From Ketobacter sp. (GTDB lineage Bacteria; Pseudomonadota; Gammaproteobacteria; Pseudomonadales; Ketobacteraceae), in the NCBI RefSeq assembly GCF_003671495.1, contig NZ_RCHN01000041.1:62001-126000 (forward strand): DNA of 64,000 nucleotides, in the 5' to 3' direction. The notes under the pieces were generated by a model that was not told the DNA's origin, did no database searches, and saw only the letters and a program-made list of their open reading frames with translations. Both the position numbers and the translations under genes were made by a program. Positions 18,901 through 26,487 of the stretch are shown here, one piece after another. Within the stretch, counting starts at the first letter, position 1, and the number at the start of each line of letters is the position of its first letter.

Positions 18901-20804
18901 AACGCCTCCTGGAATTTGTGCTTCACTTTCTCAATCTCAATGACGGCGTCACCAAAATAACGCACATTGAAATCGTACACCCAGATCGTGGATTCATCTT
19001 TTTTCTTGATGCGGTAAGGCCGCCCGCCCAGCACCCGCAGACCCAGATGCTCCAGCATGGGCAACACATCGGATAACGGGATATTGCGTTCCCGACGGAA
19101 CAATTTGAAACGCAGCGCCCGCGGATCGTCCTCCAGGGAATGGTAGAACGACACCGCCAACGGATTGTCCGCATTCAGTTGTTCAATGTGCTCAATATCG
19201 GACACCGCAGTACGGGTGGAAAATTCCTCCCGATAACTCAGCGAAAATGCATCCGCATAAGCCGCCTGCAGCATACCGGCCCGATCCTCTCCCACGCTTT
19301 CAATCAGGGTTTCATAGAGCCGGTCGGACCAGCTGCGAGCCAACTCAATCAGGCGGGTCTCCACCTCTTTCACATCAAAATCCATTTTCGAGCCGGCTTT
19401 TACCTTCAACACGATGTAAAGACGGGCCAGAGTGGATTCAGTAAAGTAGGTGTTGAACTCCATGTCCTCCACATCCACGTATTCGTACAATACGCTCTGG
19501 AAAGACTTGCGCAGCGCGGTGGAATAACCATCCCGCGGTGTGTAGATCAGACAGGACAGGAAGCGTCCGAACTGGCCCTTGCGCACAAACAAACGCAGAC
19601 GACGCCGCTCCTGAATATGCAGGATGCCGACCGCGGTTTTCAGCAGTGCTTCGGTGGAGGTTTGGAACAATTCCTCCCGCGGAAAGGTTTCCAGAATCTG
19701 CATCAGGCGCTTGCCATCATGGCCATGGGGCTCCAGCCCGGAACCGCTGATGACCTTACGCAGCTTATGGCCGATGATCGGAAAATTCCGCGGTGAATTA
19801 TTGAAGACCAGTGAGGTGTAAAGACCCAGCCAGCGATACTCCCCCACCACCTTGCCCCGTTCATCACATTTACGGATGCCGATGAAATCCATGTATACCG
19901 GGCGATGCCAGCGGGAGCGGGTGCCGGATTTACCAAACACAATGAGCTTGTCCTGATGGATCAGCGGGCCGCCATCCTGTTCCAGCAAATCCAGGCTGTT
20001 GCAGACTTTCGCCACCCCGTGTGCGGATCCCTCCACCGCCTGCAGATAACTCTCGCCCTGCTTTTCCACCACCTTGTATTCCTGCATCGCCAGGAAGGTG
20101 AAATGGTTTTGCACCAGCCAGGCCAGGAAGGCTTTCACTTCCAATAACGATGCCTCGCCGCGGTTGTCCTGCAGTTCCTGAATCTCGTCACGGATCACCG
20201 AGGTGCGGGCCTGCATGGTTTCAAAATCTTCCACCGCCCCGTACAGTTCTTCCAGGGTTTCCTGCAGGATGTTGGTAATGTCCCCCACCAGAGCCGCATC
20301 CGGTTGGCGGTCGATCTCCAGGTGAATCAGCGCCTCTTTCGCACCCTCGGAGTTCATGTCAAAACTCAAACCGTCCAGGTCGCCGTCGGCATTGCGTTGG
20401 GTGCGGAACACACTGTTCATCACGGAATGGATTGATATTCCGCGCCGCACCACATCCATCATCACCGTATCCACCAGGAAGGCGCAATCCGGCGCCAGCA
20501 CTTCCACCACCGTATGGGTGCTCTGCCAACCGTGATCCTCGTAGCGGGGGTTGAAGACGCGGATACGCGGATGCCGGTCCGGCAGCACCCGCAGAAAACT
20601 CCACAGGCCGACGGTCATGCCGTATAGATCGTCGATGCGTTTGCGCTGCAACTCCTGAATCGGAGCGGCAGAATAAAAGTGACGGGCAAACTCCAGCACT
20701 TGATGGGTCTGGGACGAATGACTGCGGTCAAAGCGCTCCTGCACCATGTCGGACAATCGTTCAATCAAAGAAAGGTAGTCTTCGCCCAGCGATAGGTTAA
20801 CCAT
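15951..20804 (-). CDS. gdhB: NAD-specific glutamate dehydrogenase (large, GdhB type)
   Basis: 1,617 residues from the ATG at 20804, which follows a G-rich box (CAGGGGGCTAT); the frame stays open 34 codons further upstream but that part is not family-like. This is the 180-kDa class of NAD-dependent glutamate dehydrogenase, which deaminates glutamate to 2-oxoglutarate and is allosterically regulated in pseudomonads. The N-terminal ~700 residues form ACT-like regulatory modules. The catalytic part has 'PRVEGVHLRGGKVARGGLRW', 'NAVIVPVGAKGGFYPKRLPK', 'VAADKGTATFSDIANSLSEE' and 'IGIGDMSGDVFGNGLLRS' with the nucleotide-binding turn. A helical C-terminal domain follows. No frameshift is seen. Long reading frames antisense to it are coding shadows. 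Confidence 0.95.
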   Translation of the reverse strand: MVNLSLGEDYLSLIERLSDMVQERFDRSHSSQTHQVLEFARHFYSAAPIQELQRKRIDDLYGMTVGLWSFLRVLPDRHPRIRVFNPRYEDHGWQSTHTVVEVLAPDCAFLVDTVMMDVVRRGISIHSVMNSVFRTQRNADGDLDGLSFDMNSEGAKEALIHLEIDRQPDAALVGDITNILQETLEELYGAVEDFETMQARTSVIRDEIQELQDNRGEASLLEVKAFLAWLVQNHFTFLAMQEYKVVEKQGESYLQAVEGSAHGVAKVCNSLDLLEQDGGPLIHQDKLIVFGKSGTRSRWHRPVYMDFIGIRKCDERGKVVGEYRWLGLYTSLVFNNSPRNFPIIGHKLRKVISGSGLEPHGHDGKRLMQILETFPREELFQTSTEALLKTAVGILHIQERRRLRLFVRKGQFGRFLSCLIYTPRDGYSTALRKSFQSVLYEYVDVEDMEFNTYFTESTLARLYIVLKVKAGSKMDFDVKEVETRLIELARSWSDRLYETLIESVGEDRAGMLQAAYADAFSLSYREEFSTRTAVSDIEHIEQLNADNPLAVSFYHSLEDDPRALRFKLFRRERNIPLSDVLPMLEHLGLRVLGGRPYRIKKKDESTIWVYDFNVRYFGDAVIEIEKVKHKFQEAFLSTWRGFAEDDSFNRLVLSVGLSWRQVAMLRAYARYFKQTGFAFSQTYIKDALVNHPQVTRLLAEFFELRFALDQPTSDAAEAELRATILEQLDQVASLDEDRILRRYLDMMTGTLRTNFYQQDHNGEYKPYISFKLAPKTIPELPRPLPMFEIFVYSPRVEGVHLRGGKVARGGLRWSDRREDFRTEVLGLVKAQQVKNAVIVPVGAKGGFYPKRLPKSGSRDAVMSEGIECYKTFIRGLLDITDNLQNGEVVPPQNVIRKDEDDPYLVVAADKGTATFSDIANSLSEEYGFWLGDAFASGGSVGYDHKKMGITARGAWVSVQRHFRELGIDVQTNPVTLIGIGDMSGDVFGNGLLRSRTLQMVAAFNHLHIFIDPNPDPEASYQERERLFNLPRSNWSDYNSELISAGGGVFSRAAKSIRISAQMKERFDIHADALTPTELISALLKAPVDLIWNGGIGTYIKSSQEMNSEVGDKANDGLRVNGRDVRAKVIGEGGNLGITQLGRIEYSLNGGLSNTDFIDNAGGVDCSDHEVNIKILLNDIVHDGDMTVKQRNELLAQMTEEVAELVLKNNYRQTQALSVARSETIYRMGEYKRYIHALVAEGKLDRELEYIPTEEEIHERVVNGKGLTRPELSTLLSYTKAILKDQLTHSTLPDDDYICHEIERAFPKVLVERYRDPLYAHKLRREIVATQVASGMVDFMGITFVHRMKDAAGASVPDIARAFIASRDVFDLENWWQQIEALDYKIDAAEQIEMMRMLIRLMRRATRWFLRNNRCGVNVQDAINRFRQGVQAVADSLPVVLSGPRREVWEERHNRYVEKGVPSTLATFIAGADSMLPVLGIIQAAEVTGKPVPEVAEVYFALGSQLDLYWFNEEINALNIENHWQALAREAYRDDLDWQQRTLTVGVLQMGGKAHSVEERVNAWAQHHETMIARWKALIAEFHGMDVKEFSMYGVALRELMDLAQTTLHSETSSAPDC

Positions 20805-21121
20805 ATAGCCCCCTGGCCATTTTCCATTAAATATCAGTAATATTAGTCTAGTAGTTACCACCAAATATGAACAAACCGATGAAAGCCGCGACCGGTCGGT
20901 GACCACCCGGAACTTTTGCGTAGTGGAAAGATCACATACACAGCCTGGCTACGGCTAGCTATTGTTCTGCGGAATAGGCATAATTCCGTGAAAAGAACAA
21001 ATAAAGTCTGGAAAAAACAATATATTAGCGGACGTTGGTGTGGGGCCCACCTGATTTACCTCAACAGAATCACCCAGTTTCTCCCCCGTACCACGCTCAT
21101 ACGCCTGGAGTATTTGGAATC
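20805..21121. other. 317-bp divergent intergenic region with a bulged hairpin
   Basis: This is the shared upstream region of gdhB (left) and the MoxR operon (right). It holds a perfect 10-bp palindrome CGACCGGTCG at 20889-20898. It also holds a hairpin at 20962-21000: TTGTTCT pairs with AGAACAA and CGGAAT pairs with ATTCCG, with a five-base bulge on the right side. No convincing gene lies here; the short reading frame across it is not conserved-looking. Confidence 0.45.
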
Positions 21122-22096
21122 ATGTCGAATCGGGACGCCATTCTTGCGTTGAAAGAATCCTTGTGCGAACAAATCATCGGTCAGGCCCACTTGGTGGACC
21201 GGCTGCTGATTGCCATCCTTGCCGATGGCCACCTGCTGGTGGAAGGCGCCCCCGGCCTGGCCAAGACCAAAGCCATCAAGGCCCTGGCGAAAGGGGTGGA
21301 GGGGGATTTCCACCGCATTCAGTTCACCCCCGACCTGTTGCCAGCGGACGTCACCGGCACCGAGATCTACCGCCCCCAGGATGGCAGCTTCACCTTTCAG
21401 CCCGGCCCCATCTTCCACAACCTGGTGCTGGCGGATGAGATCAACCGGGCGCCAGCCAAGGTGCAATCGGCCCTGCTGGAAGCCATGGCGGAACGCCAGA
21501 TCAGCGTGGGCAAGCACACCCACCCGTTACCACCCCTGTTCCTGGTGATGGCGACCCAGAACCCCATCGAGCAGGAAGGCACTTACCCTCTGCCAGAGGC
21601 TCAGCTGGACCGATTCCTGATGCACGTCACCATTGATTACCCGGATGCCGCCTCTGAGAGAAAGATCCTGCAGCTGGCCCGCATGGAGGCCATGGATAAA
21701 CAGCACCCGGACGAGCAGCCGACAGACCCCATTCACGTGACTCAGCAGCAGATATTCGCCGCCCGCTCCGAGATAATCGAACTGCATATGATTCCCGACA
21801 TCGAGGAATACATCGTGCAATTCACCATGGCGACCCGCAACCCGCTGGCCTACGGGGACGACCTTTCCAGCTGGATTGAATACGGCGTCAGCCCCCGCGG
21901 CACCATCGCCCTGGACGCCTGCGCCCGGGCCCATGCCTGGTTGAACGACCGGGATTTCGTCACCCCGGAAGACGTGCAGGCGGTGGCCCATGACACCCTG
22001 CGTCACCGCATCGGCCTGACCTTTGAGGCGGAAGCCAAAGGTGTAACTGCCGACCATATCATTGATGAGCTGATCGACCGCGTCTCCGCGCCCTGA
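21122..22096 (+). CDS. MoxR-family AAA+ ATPase
   Basis: 324 residues from the ATG at 21122 (MSNRDAILALKESLCEQIIG); a longer frame from 21035 would add a non-family N-terminus. Walker A is 'LVEGAPGLAKTKAIKAL' (the usual G-x-G-x-x-K-T becomes GLAKTK), Walker B is 'LVLADEINRAPAK', sensor 1 is 'LVMATQNPIEQEGTYPLPEA', and 'VSPRGTIALDACARAHAWL' is the MoxR sensor-2 region. MoxR ATPases act as chaperones that activate or insert cofactors into VWA-protein partners. It heads a tight operon with DUF58, DUF4381 and two VWA proteins, the usual MoxR-Bat arrangement. Confidence 0.94.
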   Translation: MSNRDAILALKESLCEQIIGQAHLVDRLLIAILADGHLLVEGAPGLAKTKAIKALAKGVEGDFHRIQFTPDLLPADVTGTEIYRPQDGSFTFQPGPIFHNLVLADEINRAPAKVQSALLEAMAERQISVGKHTHPLPPLFLVMATQNPIEQEGTYPLPEAQLDRFLMHVTIDYPDAASERKILQLARMEAMDKQHPDEQPTDPIHVTQQQIFAARSEIIELHMIPDIEEYIVQFTMATRNPLAYGDDLSSWIEYGVSPRGTIALDACARAHAWLNDRDFVTPEDVQAVAHDTLRHRIGLTFEAEAKGVTADHIIDELIDRVSAP

Positions 22097-22104
22097 GGTG
22101 TCCC

Positions 22105-23088
22105 ATGGCTAAAGCCGGCATACTGATACGGGAACGGGCCAATATCGAACAATACCGTGGCGTTTATATTTCCATGGATGAACTGGTGTCCCTGCGCGGG
22201 GCCGACGTGGAGCTGGATCTGCGCGGCCGTAAAAAGGCCATGGCGGCCATGGCGGGCATGCACCGTTCCAGCTTCCGGGGTCGCGGCATTGATTTCGACG
22301 AAGTACGCATCTACCAGGCGGGGGACGATGTCCGCAATATCGACTGGCGGGTAACCGCCCGCACCGGCCGCACCCACACCAAACTGTTTCGGGAAGAACG
22401 GGAACGCCCGGTGTATCTGGTGGTGGACCAGCGCCAACCCATGTTTTTTGGCAGCCAGAATGCCTTCAAGTCCGTGGTGGCGGCCCGCGTGGCGGCCTAT
22501 TTCGCCTGGGCCAGCCGCAGCCATGGGGATCGCATCGGTGGCTTCCTGTTCAGCGATAAAGAGGTCCAGGAACTGCGCCCCAAAGAAGGCAAACGGGGCA
22601 TCCAGAATTTCTTCCGCACCCTGGTACAGTTCAATCAGGCCCTGGAAGCCCGGAACCTGAACCGCCGTTCAACGCGCCAATCCTTCATCAATGCCCTGCA
22701 GGGGCTTAATCATGTGGTGCGACCCGGCAGCCTGGTGGTCATCATCAGTGACTTTCTGAATTACGATGACATTACACAGCAGCACATGAGCCTGTTGTGC
22801 GGCCATAACGATGTCATTGCCGTGCAGATCTTTGATCCCATGGAAAAGCACCTGCCTCCTTCCGGCGTCTATGGCTTCACCGATGGCCAGCGCAATGTGC
22901 GCCTGAACACCGCCCCTCACCAATTACGTAAGGATTACGCCCTGCGCTTTGTGGAGCGGCAAAGTGCCCTCAAGGATCAACTCAACCGCATCGCGGTACC
23001 CCTGATTGAAATCAGCACCGCGGACAGTGTGGCTGAGCGACTGCGCGCCACCCTGGGTCTGCGCACCGCCAAAGGGGTGAAGGCATGA
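22105..23088 (+). CDS. DUF58 domain-containing protein
   Basis: 327 residues. The DUF58 signature is 'FRGRGIDFDEVRIYQAGDDV' followed by 'IDWRVTARTGRTHTKLFREE' and 'PVYLVVDQ', a VWA-like fold in which MIDAS-type residues are largely lost. It begins 8 bp after the moxR stop and ends with a 4-bp overlap into the DUF4381 gene. In MoxR/Bat operons this protein is always adjacent to the ATPase and is thought to be part of the chaperone-substrate set. No membrane segment is seen, so it is probably cytoplasmic. Confidence 0.92.
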   Translation: MAKAGILIRERANIEQYRGVYISMDELVSLRGADVELDLRGRKKAMAAMAGMHRSSFRGRGIDFDEVRIYQAGDDVRNIDWRVTARTGRTHTKLFREERERPVYLVVDQRQPMFFGSQNAFKSVVAARVAAYFAWASRSHGDRIGGFLFSDKEVQELRPKEGKRGIQNFFRTLVQFNQALEARNLNRRSTRQSFINALQGLNHVVRPGSLVVIISDFLNYDDITQQHMSLLCGHNDVIAVQIFDPMEKHLPPSGVYGFTDGQRNVRLNTAPHQLRKDYALRFVERQSALKDQLNRIAVPLIEISTADSVAERLRATLGLRTAKGVKA

Positions 23089-23555
23089 ACCCCAGCGATC
23101 CACTGAGCCAACTGCGGGATATTCACCTGCCCCAGCCCATCAGCTGGTGGCCCCCCGCCATTGGCTGGTGGCTGCTCGCCGTGCTGTTGCTCGCCGCACT
23201 GGCCGGCGGCCTGTATTGGCTGTGGTGGCGCCACCAGCGGCTGGCCTATAAAAGAGAGGCCCTGCGCGAGTTGGTCACCATCCGGGCGCAATACCTGCAG
23301 CACAAGGATGACCAGCAACTGCTGTCGCAATTGTGCAGCCTGCTCAAGCGCACTGCCATCACCCGCTATGGCCGCGACGAAATTGCCGGTCTTGCCGGCG
23401 AACAATGGCTGAACTTTCTCGACCGTACCGGTCAAACCAGTGAATTCACCCAGGGCTCCGGCCGGGTGGTGAGCCATCGCTTTGCGCCGAACACCCCAGT
23501 GGACAGCAGCGAATTGCTGCACGTCGTTGAACAGTGGCTGACGAAACAATCATGA
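23085..23555 (+). CDS. DUF4381 domain-containing membrane protein
   Basis: 156 residues. A single transmembrane helix at about 25-48 ('WWLLAVLLLAALAGGLYWLW') is preceded by the DUF4381 opening 'LRDIHLPQPISWWPPAIGWW'. The rest is a charged helical cytoplasmic domain ('LSQLCSLLKRTAITRYGRDE', 'LAGEQWLNFLDRTGQ'). It overlaps the DUF58 gene by 4 bp and the BatA gene by 4 bp, so it is firmly part of the operon. The biochemical role is unknown. Confidence 0.9.
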   Translation: MNPSDPLSQLRDIHLPQPISWWPPAIGWWLLAVLLLAALAGGLYWLWWRHQRLAYKREALRELVTIRAQYLQHKDDQQLLSQLCSLLKRTAITRYGRDEIAGLAGEQWLNFLDRTGQTSEFTQGSGRVVSHRFAPNTPVDSSELLHVVEQWLTKQS

Positions 23556-24613
23556 TCATTCTCAAGTGGATTCCCCTGCTGGCCATTCTGCCCTTACCCT
23601 GGATACTCCGGGCATTGCTGCCCCGGGCCAGCAGTCATGACAGCGCCCTGTTGCGGGTGCCCTTTTTCAACAGCGTTAATGAAATGGCCAATCGTCGCGA
23701 TCGCAACCGCTCCGGCAACAGTCGCAGCTTTCGCCTGCTGTTGATCCTGATCTGGGTGCTACTCGTGATTGCCGCCGCCGGCCCCCAATACATCGGCGAG
23801 CCGGTCAGCATTACCTCCAAAGCCCGGGACCTGATGCTGGCGGTGGACGTTTCGGAAAGCATGCGCGCGACCGATCTGCAATTGAAAGGGGAACGGGTGG
23901 ATCGCCTCACTGTGGTCAAAAGCGTGCTCAATGAATTCATTGAAAAGCGCACCCAGGATCGCATGGGATTGATCCTGTTCGGCAGTAACGCTTATCTGCA
24001 AACTCCGCTCACCTTTGATCGCAAGACCCTGAAGAAACTGCTGGATGAATCCGCCATCGGCATCGCCGGCCAGAGCACGGCCATCGGCGACGCCATCGGC
24101 CTGGCCCTGAAACGATTGCAAGACCGCCCCACCGACAGCAAGGTGTTGATCCTGCTGACCGACGGCCAGAACCGTGCCGGTGAGATCGAACCCTTGCAGG
24201 CTGCAGAGCTGGCAGCGCAGAAAGGCCTTAAAATTTACACCGTAGGTGTGGGAGCAGAGTTCGTCATGACCCCCGGTCTGCTGGGCACGGGGATCGGCGC
24301 CCGGCGGCTGAACCCCTCAGCTGACCTGGATGAAAAGACGCTGACGGAGATCGCCAACATCACCGGCGGTCAGTACTTCCGGGCCAAAAGCACCGAATCC
24401 CTGCGCCATATCTACGACATGCTGGACCAACTGGAACCGGCAGACGCCGACCCGGAAACCTTTCGCCCCATCAAGGCCCTGTTTCACTATCCCCTGGGAC
24501 TGGCCCTGTTGTTGAGCGTCGCGATTGCGCTTTTCACTGTGATTCGCAACTACAGCGTTCATTGGCAATTGCGCCGCCAGAGCCAACGGGAAAACGGGGT
24601 AAAACAGCCATGA
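23552..24613 (+). CDS. batA: BatA-like VWA domain membrane protein
   Basis: 353 residues from the ATG at 23552, which overlaps the preceding stop as ATGA; an upstream GTG (23534) is less likely. Two N-terminal hydrophobic stretches ('IILKWIPLLAILPLPWIL' and, near 70, 'LLLILIWVLLVIAAAGPQYI') flank a basic loop. The VWA domain follows, with an intact MIDAS motif 'LMLAVDVSESMRATDL' (DxSxS) and 'LILLTDGQNRAGEIEPLQAA'. A C-terminal helix (about 313-335) anchors it again. Bat proteins are linked to envelope integrity and stress tolerance in several bacteria; the exact role is unsettled. Confidence 0.92.
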   Translation: MIILKWIPLLAILPLPWILRALLPRASSHDSALLRVPFFNSVNEMANRRDRNRSGNSRSFRLLLILIWVLLVIAAAGPQYIGEPVSITSKARDLMLAVDVSESMRATDLQLKGERVDRLTVVKSVLNEFIEKRTQDRMGLILFGSNAYLQTPLTFDRKTLKKLLDESAIGIAGQSTAIGDAIGLALKRLQDRPTDSKVLILLTDGQNRAGEIEPLQAAELAAQKGLKIYTVGVGAEFVMTPGLLGTGIGARRLNPSADLDEKTLTEIANITGGQYFRAKSTESLRHIYDMLDQLEPADADPETFRPIKALFHYPLGLALLLSVAIALFTVIRNYSVHWQLRRQSQRENGVKQP

Positions 24614-26487
24614 ATGCGTTTTTGCAACAGATTGAGGATTTTCACTTCCTGCGGCCCTGGTGGTTACTGGGATTGATCCCCGCCCTGCTGCTGGTGATTT
24701 TGCTGTGGCACCGCAAGTCCTCCTATGGCGGCTGGCAACGGGTGATCTCGCCTCACCTGCTGCCCCATCTGCTGGCAGGCAACGTGGTTCAGCAAAGCCG
24801 GGCCCCCCTGATCATGCTGCTGTTCTGCTGGTTCCTGGCAGTGGTGGCGATGGCCGGTCCCACCTGGCAGCAGCTGCCCCAAGCCGTGCAGAAGAAAGTG
24901 AACGCCCAGGTGATCGTGCTGGACCTGTCCCTGTCCATGTACGCCAAGGATCTGGCCCCGTCCCGGCTGGTGCGGGCTCGACTGAAACTGACGGACATCC
25001 TCAACCAGTCCGACGAAGGCCTTACCGCCCTGGTGGTGTATTCCGGCACGCCCCATGTGGTGACCCCGCTCACCGACGATACCAATACCATTCTCAGCAT
25101 GGTGAACAGCCTGAGCCCGGACATCATGCCCATCAAGGGCAATGATCCAGTGGCGGCAGTGGAGATGGCGGTGGACATTCTCCATCAGGCGAGCCTGAAC
25201 AGTGGCCGCATCCTGCTGATGACCGACGACCTGCCCAACGATTTCGCTGCCCAGGTGGAAGACAAACTCAGCTTCCTGACCCCCATTTCCATCATGGGAA
25301 TCGGCACCCGTGAAGGCGCCCCCATCGAACTGCCGGACGGCTCCTTCATCAAACAGCGGGACGGCAGCATTGTGATTCCCAAGCTGGAAGTGGCCCGCCT
25401 CAAACGCATCGCCCGTCAACTGGATGGCCGCTTCAGCACCATCAGCACCAGTGACGAAGACATCCAGTACTTGCTGGCGGAAGGCCTGTTGCCCACGGAA
25501 CAGGAGATCAAGGAAACCGGCCGCGAGTTTGATGTCTGGGACGAAACCGGACATTGGTTGGTGCTGTTGATTTTGCCGTTTGCCGCAGCCGGCTATCGCA
25601 AAGGCTGGTTTGGCGCCCTGTTGCTGCCAACACTGTGCTTTGCTGCATTAAGCACCCACTCCCCCAATGCCATGGCTTTTGACTGGGACGACCTATGGCA
25701 GACCGACAACCAACAGGGCCAGGCGTTGCTGGACTCCGGCCAACCGGAGCAGGCCGCCAGCCACTTCAAGGATCCCAGCTGGCAGGCCGCCAGCCAATAC
25801 CGGGCAGGCAACTATGAAGCGGCAGAGCAATTGTATTCCCAGGAGGAATCCGCCGCAGGCCTCTACAACCTGGGCAACAGCCTGGCCCAGCAACGCAAGC
25901 TGGATGAAGCCATCGCGGCCTATGAAAAGGCCCTGCAACAAAACCCGCAACTGGAGGACGCCCGCGCCAATCTGGAGCTGGTGAAACAGGCCAAACAACA
26001 GCAGCAGCAACAGCAAGGCGATGGGGACAACCAGAATCAGGATTCCCAGGACCCGAACCAAAACCAGAACCAGAACCAACAACAGGATCAGTCCCCGGAT
26101 CAGCAGCAGGACCAGGACAACAGCCAGGAGAGCAACCCGGGCCAGCAGGATCAGGAACAGCAGAACAACTCGCCACAGGGTGACCAGCAAGAAGAACAGG
26201 ACCCGACGCAAGCCCCATCACAGGCGCCAGAGGAACCGGAGGGCGAGCCCCAACCGGAAAACCAGCAGGATCCACAAAGCCCGCAGGACCAGCAGGACCA
26301 GGAGCCGTCCGACCAGGAAGCACGCGCCATGCCCATGCCCCAGGACCAGGAACGTACCGAGGATCAACAGGCACTGGAGCAATGGTTACGACGCATTCCG
26401 GATGACCCCGGTGGCCTGCTGCGCCGCAAATTCGAATACGAATCCCAATTGAGGAAGAACGCCTCCTCCGGAGACACCCAATGGTAA
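24610..26487 (+). CDS. BatB/BatC fusion: VWA domain plus TPR and Gln/Asn-rich tail
   Basis: 625 residues from the ATG at 24610 (ATGA overlap with batA). The N-terminal half repeats the BatA plan: two hydrophobic helices, then a VWA domain with MIDAS 'VIVLDLSLSMYAKDL' and 'RILLMTDDLPNDFAAQVEDK'. After two further membrane helices (about 320-352) comes a TPR-containing domain ('AAGLYNLGNSLAQQRKLDEA', 'IAAYEKALQQNPQLEDARAN'), as in BatC. The tail from about residue 475 to 590 is very rich in Gln, Asn, Asp, Pro and Glu. Its low-complexity DNA (26,000-26,330) makes shadow frames in other phases and looks like natural BatC-type disorder. A final short basic segment closes the protein. Confidence 0.9.
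   Translation: MNAFLQQIEDFHFLRPWWLLGLIPALLLVILLWHRKSSYGGWQRVISPHLLPHLLAGNVVQQSRAPLIMLLFCWFLAVVAMAGPTWQQLPQAVQKKVNAQVIVLDLSLSMYAKDLAPSRLVRARLKLTDILNQSDEGLTALVVYSGTPHVVTPLTDDTNTILSMVNSLSPDIMPIKGNDPVAAVEMAVDILHQASLNSGRILLMTDDLPNDFAAQVEDKLSFLTPISIMGIGTREGAPIELPDGSFIKQRDGSIVIPKLEVARLKRIARQLDGRFSTISTSDEDIQYLLAEGLLPTEQEIKETGREFDVWDETGHWLVLLILPFAAAGYRKGWFGALLLPTLCFAALSTHSPNAMAFDWDDLWQTDNQQGQALLDSGQPEQAASHFKDPSWQAASQYRAGNYEAAEQLYSQEESAAGLYNLGNSLAQQRKLDEAIAAYEKALQQNPQLEDARANLELVKQAKQQQQQQQGDGDNQNQDSQDPNQNQNQNQQQDQSPDQQQDQDNSQESNPGQQDQEQQNNSPQGDQQEEQDPTQAPSQAPEEPEGEPQPENQQDPQSPQDQQDQEPSDQEARAMPMPQDQERTEDQQALEQWLRRIPDDPGGLLRRKFEYESQLRKNASSGDTQW

Noticed and set aside
20807..20906. 34-codon extension of GdhB
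   Set aside because: It lies outside the family alignment and the ATG at 20804 has a G-rich ribosome-binding site.
21035..21121. Upstream extension of the MoxR ATPase
   Set aside because: The added 29 residues do not resemble MoxR N-termini, and the ATG at 21122 fits the family length.
26000..26330. Repetitive DNA that could be mistaken for a repeat array or CRISPR
   Set aside because: The repeats are irregular, in frame with a Gln/Asn-rich protein tail, and have no spacers.
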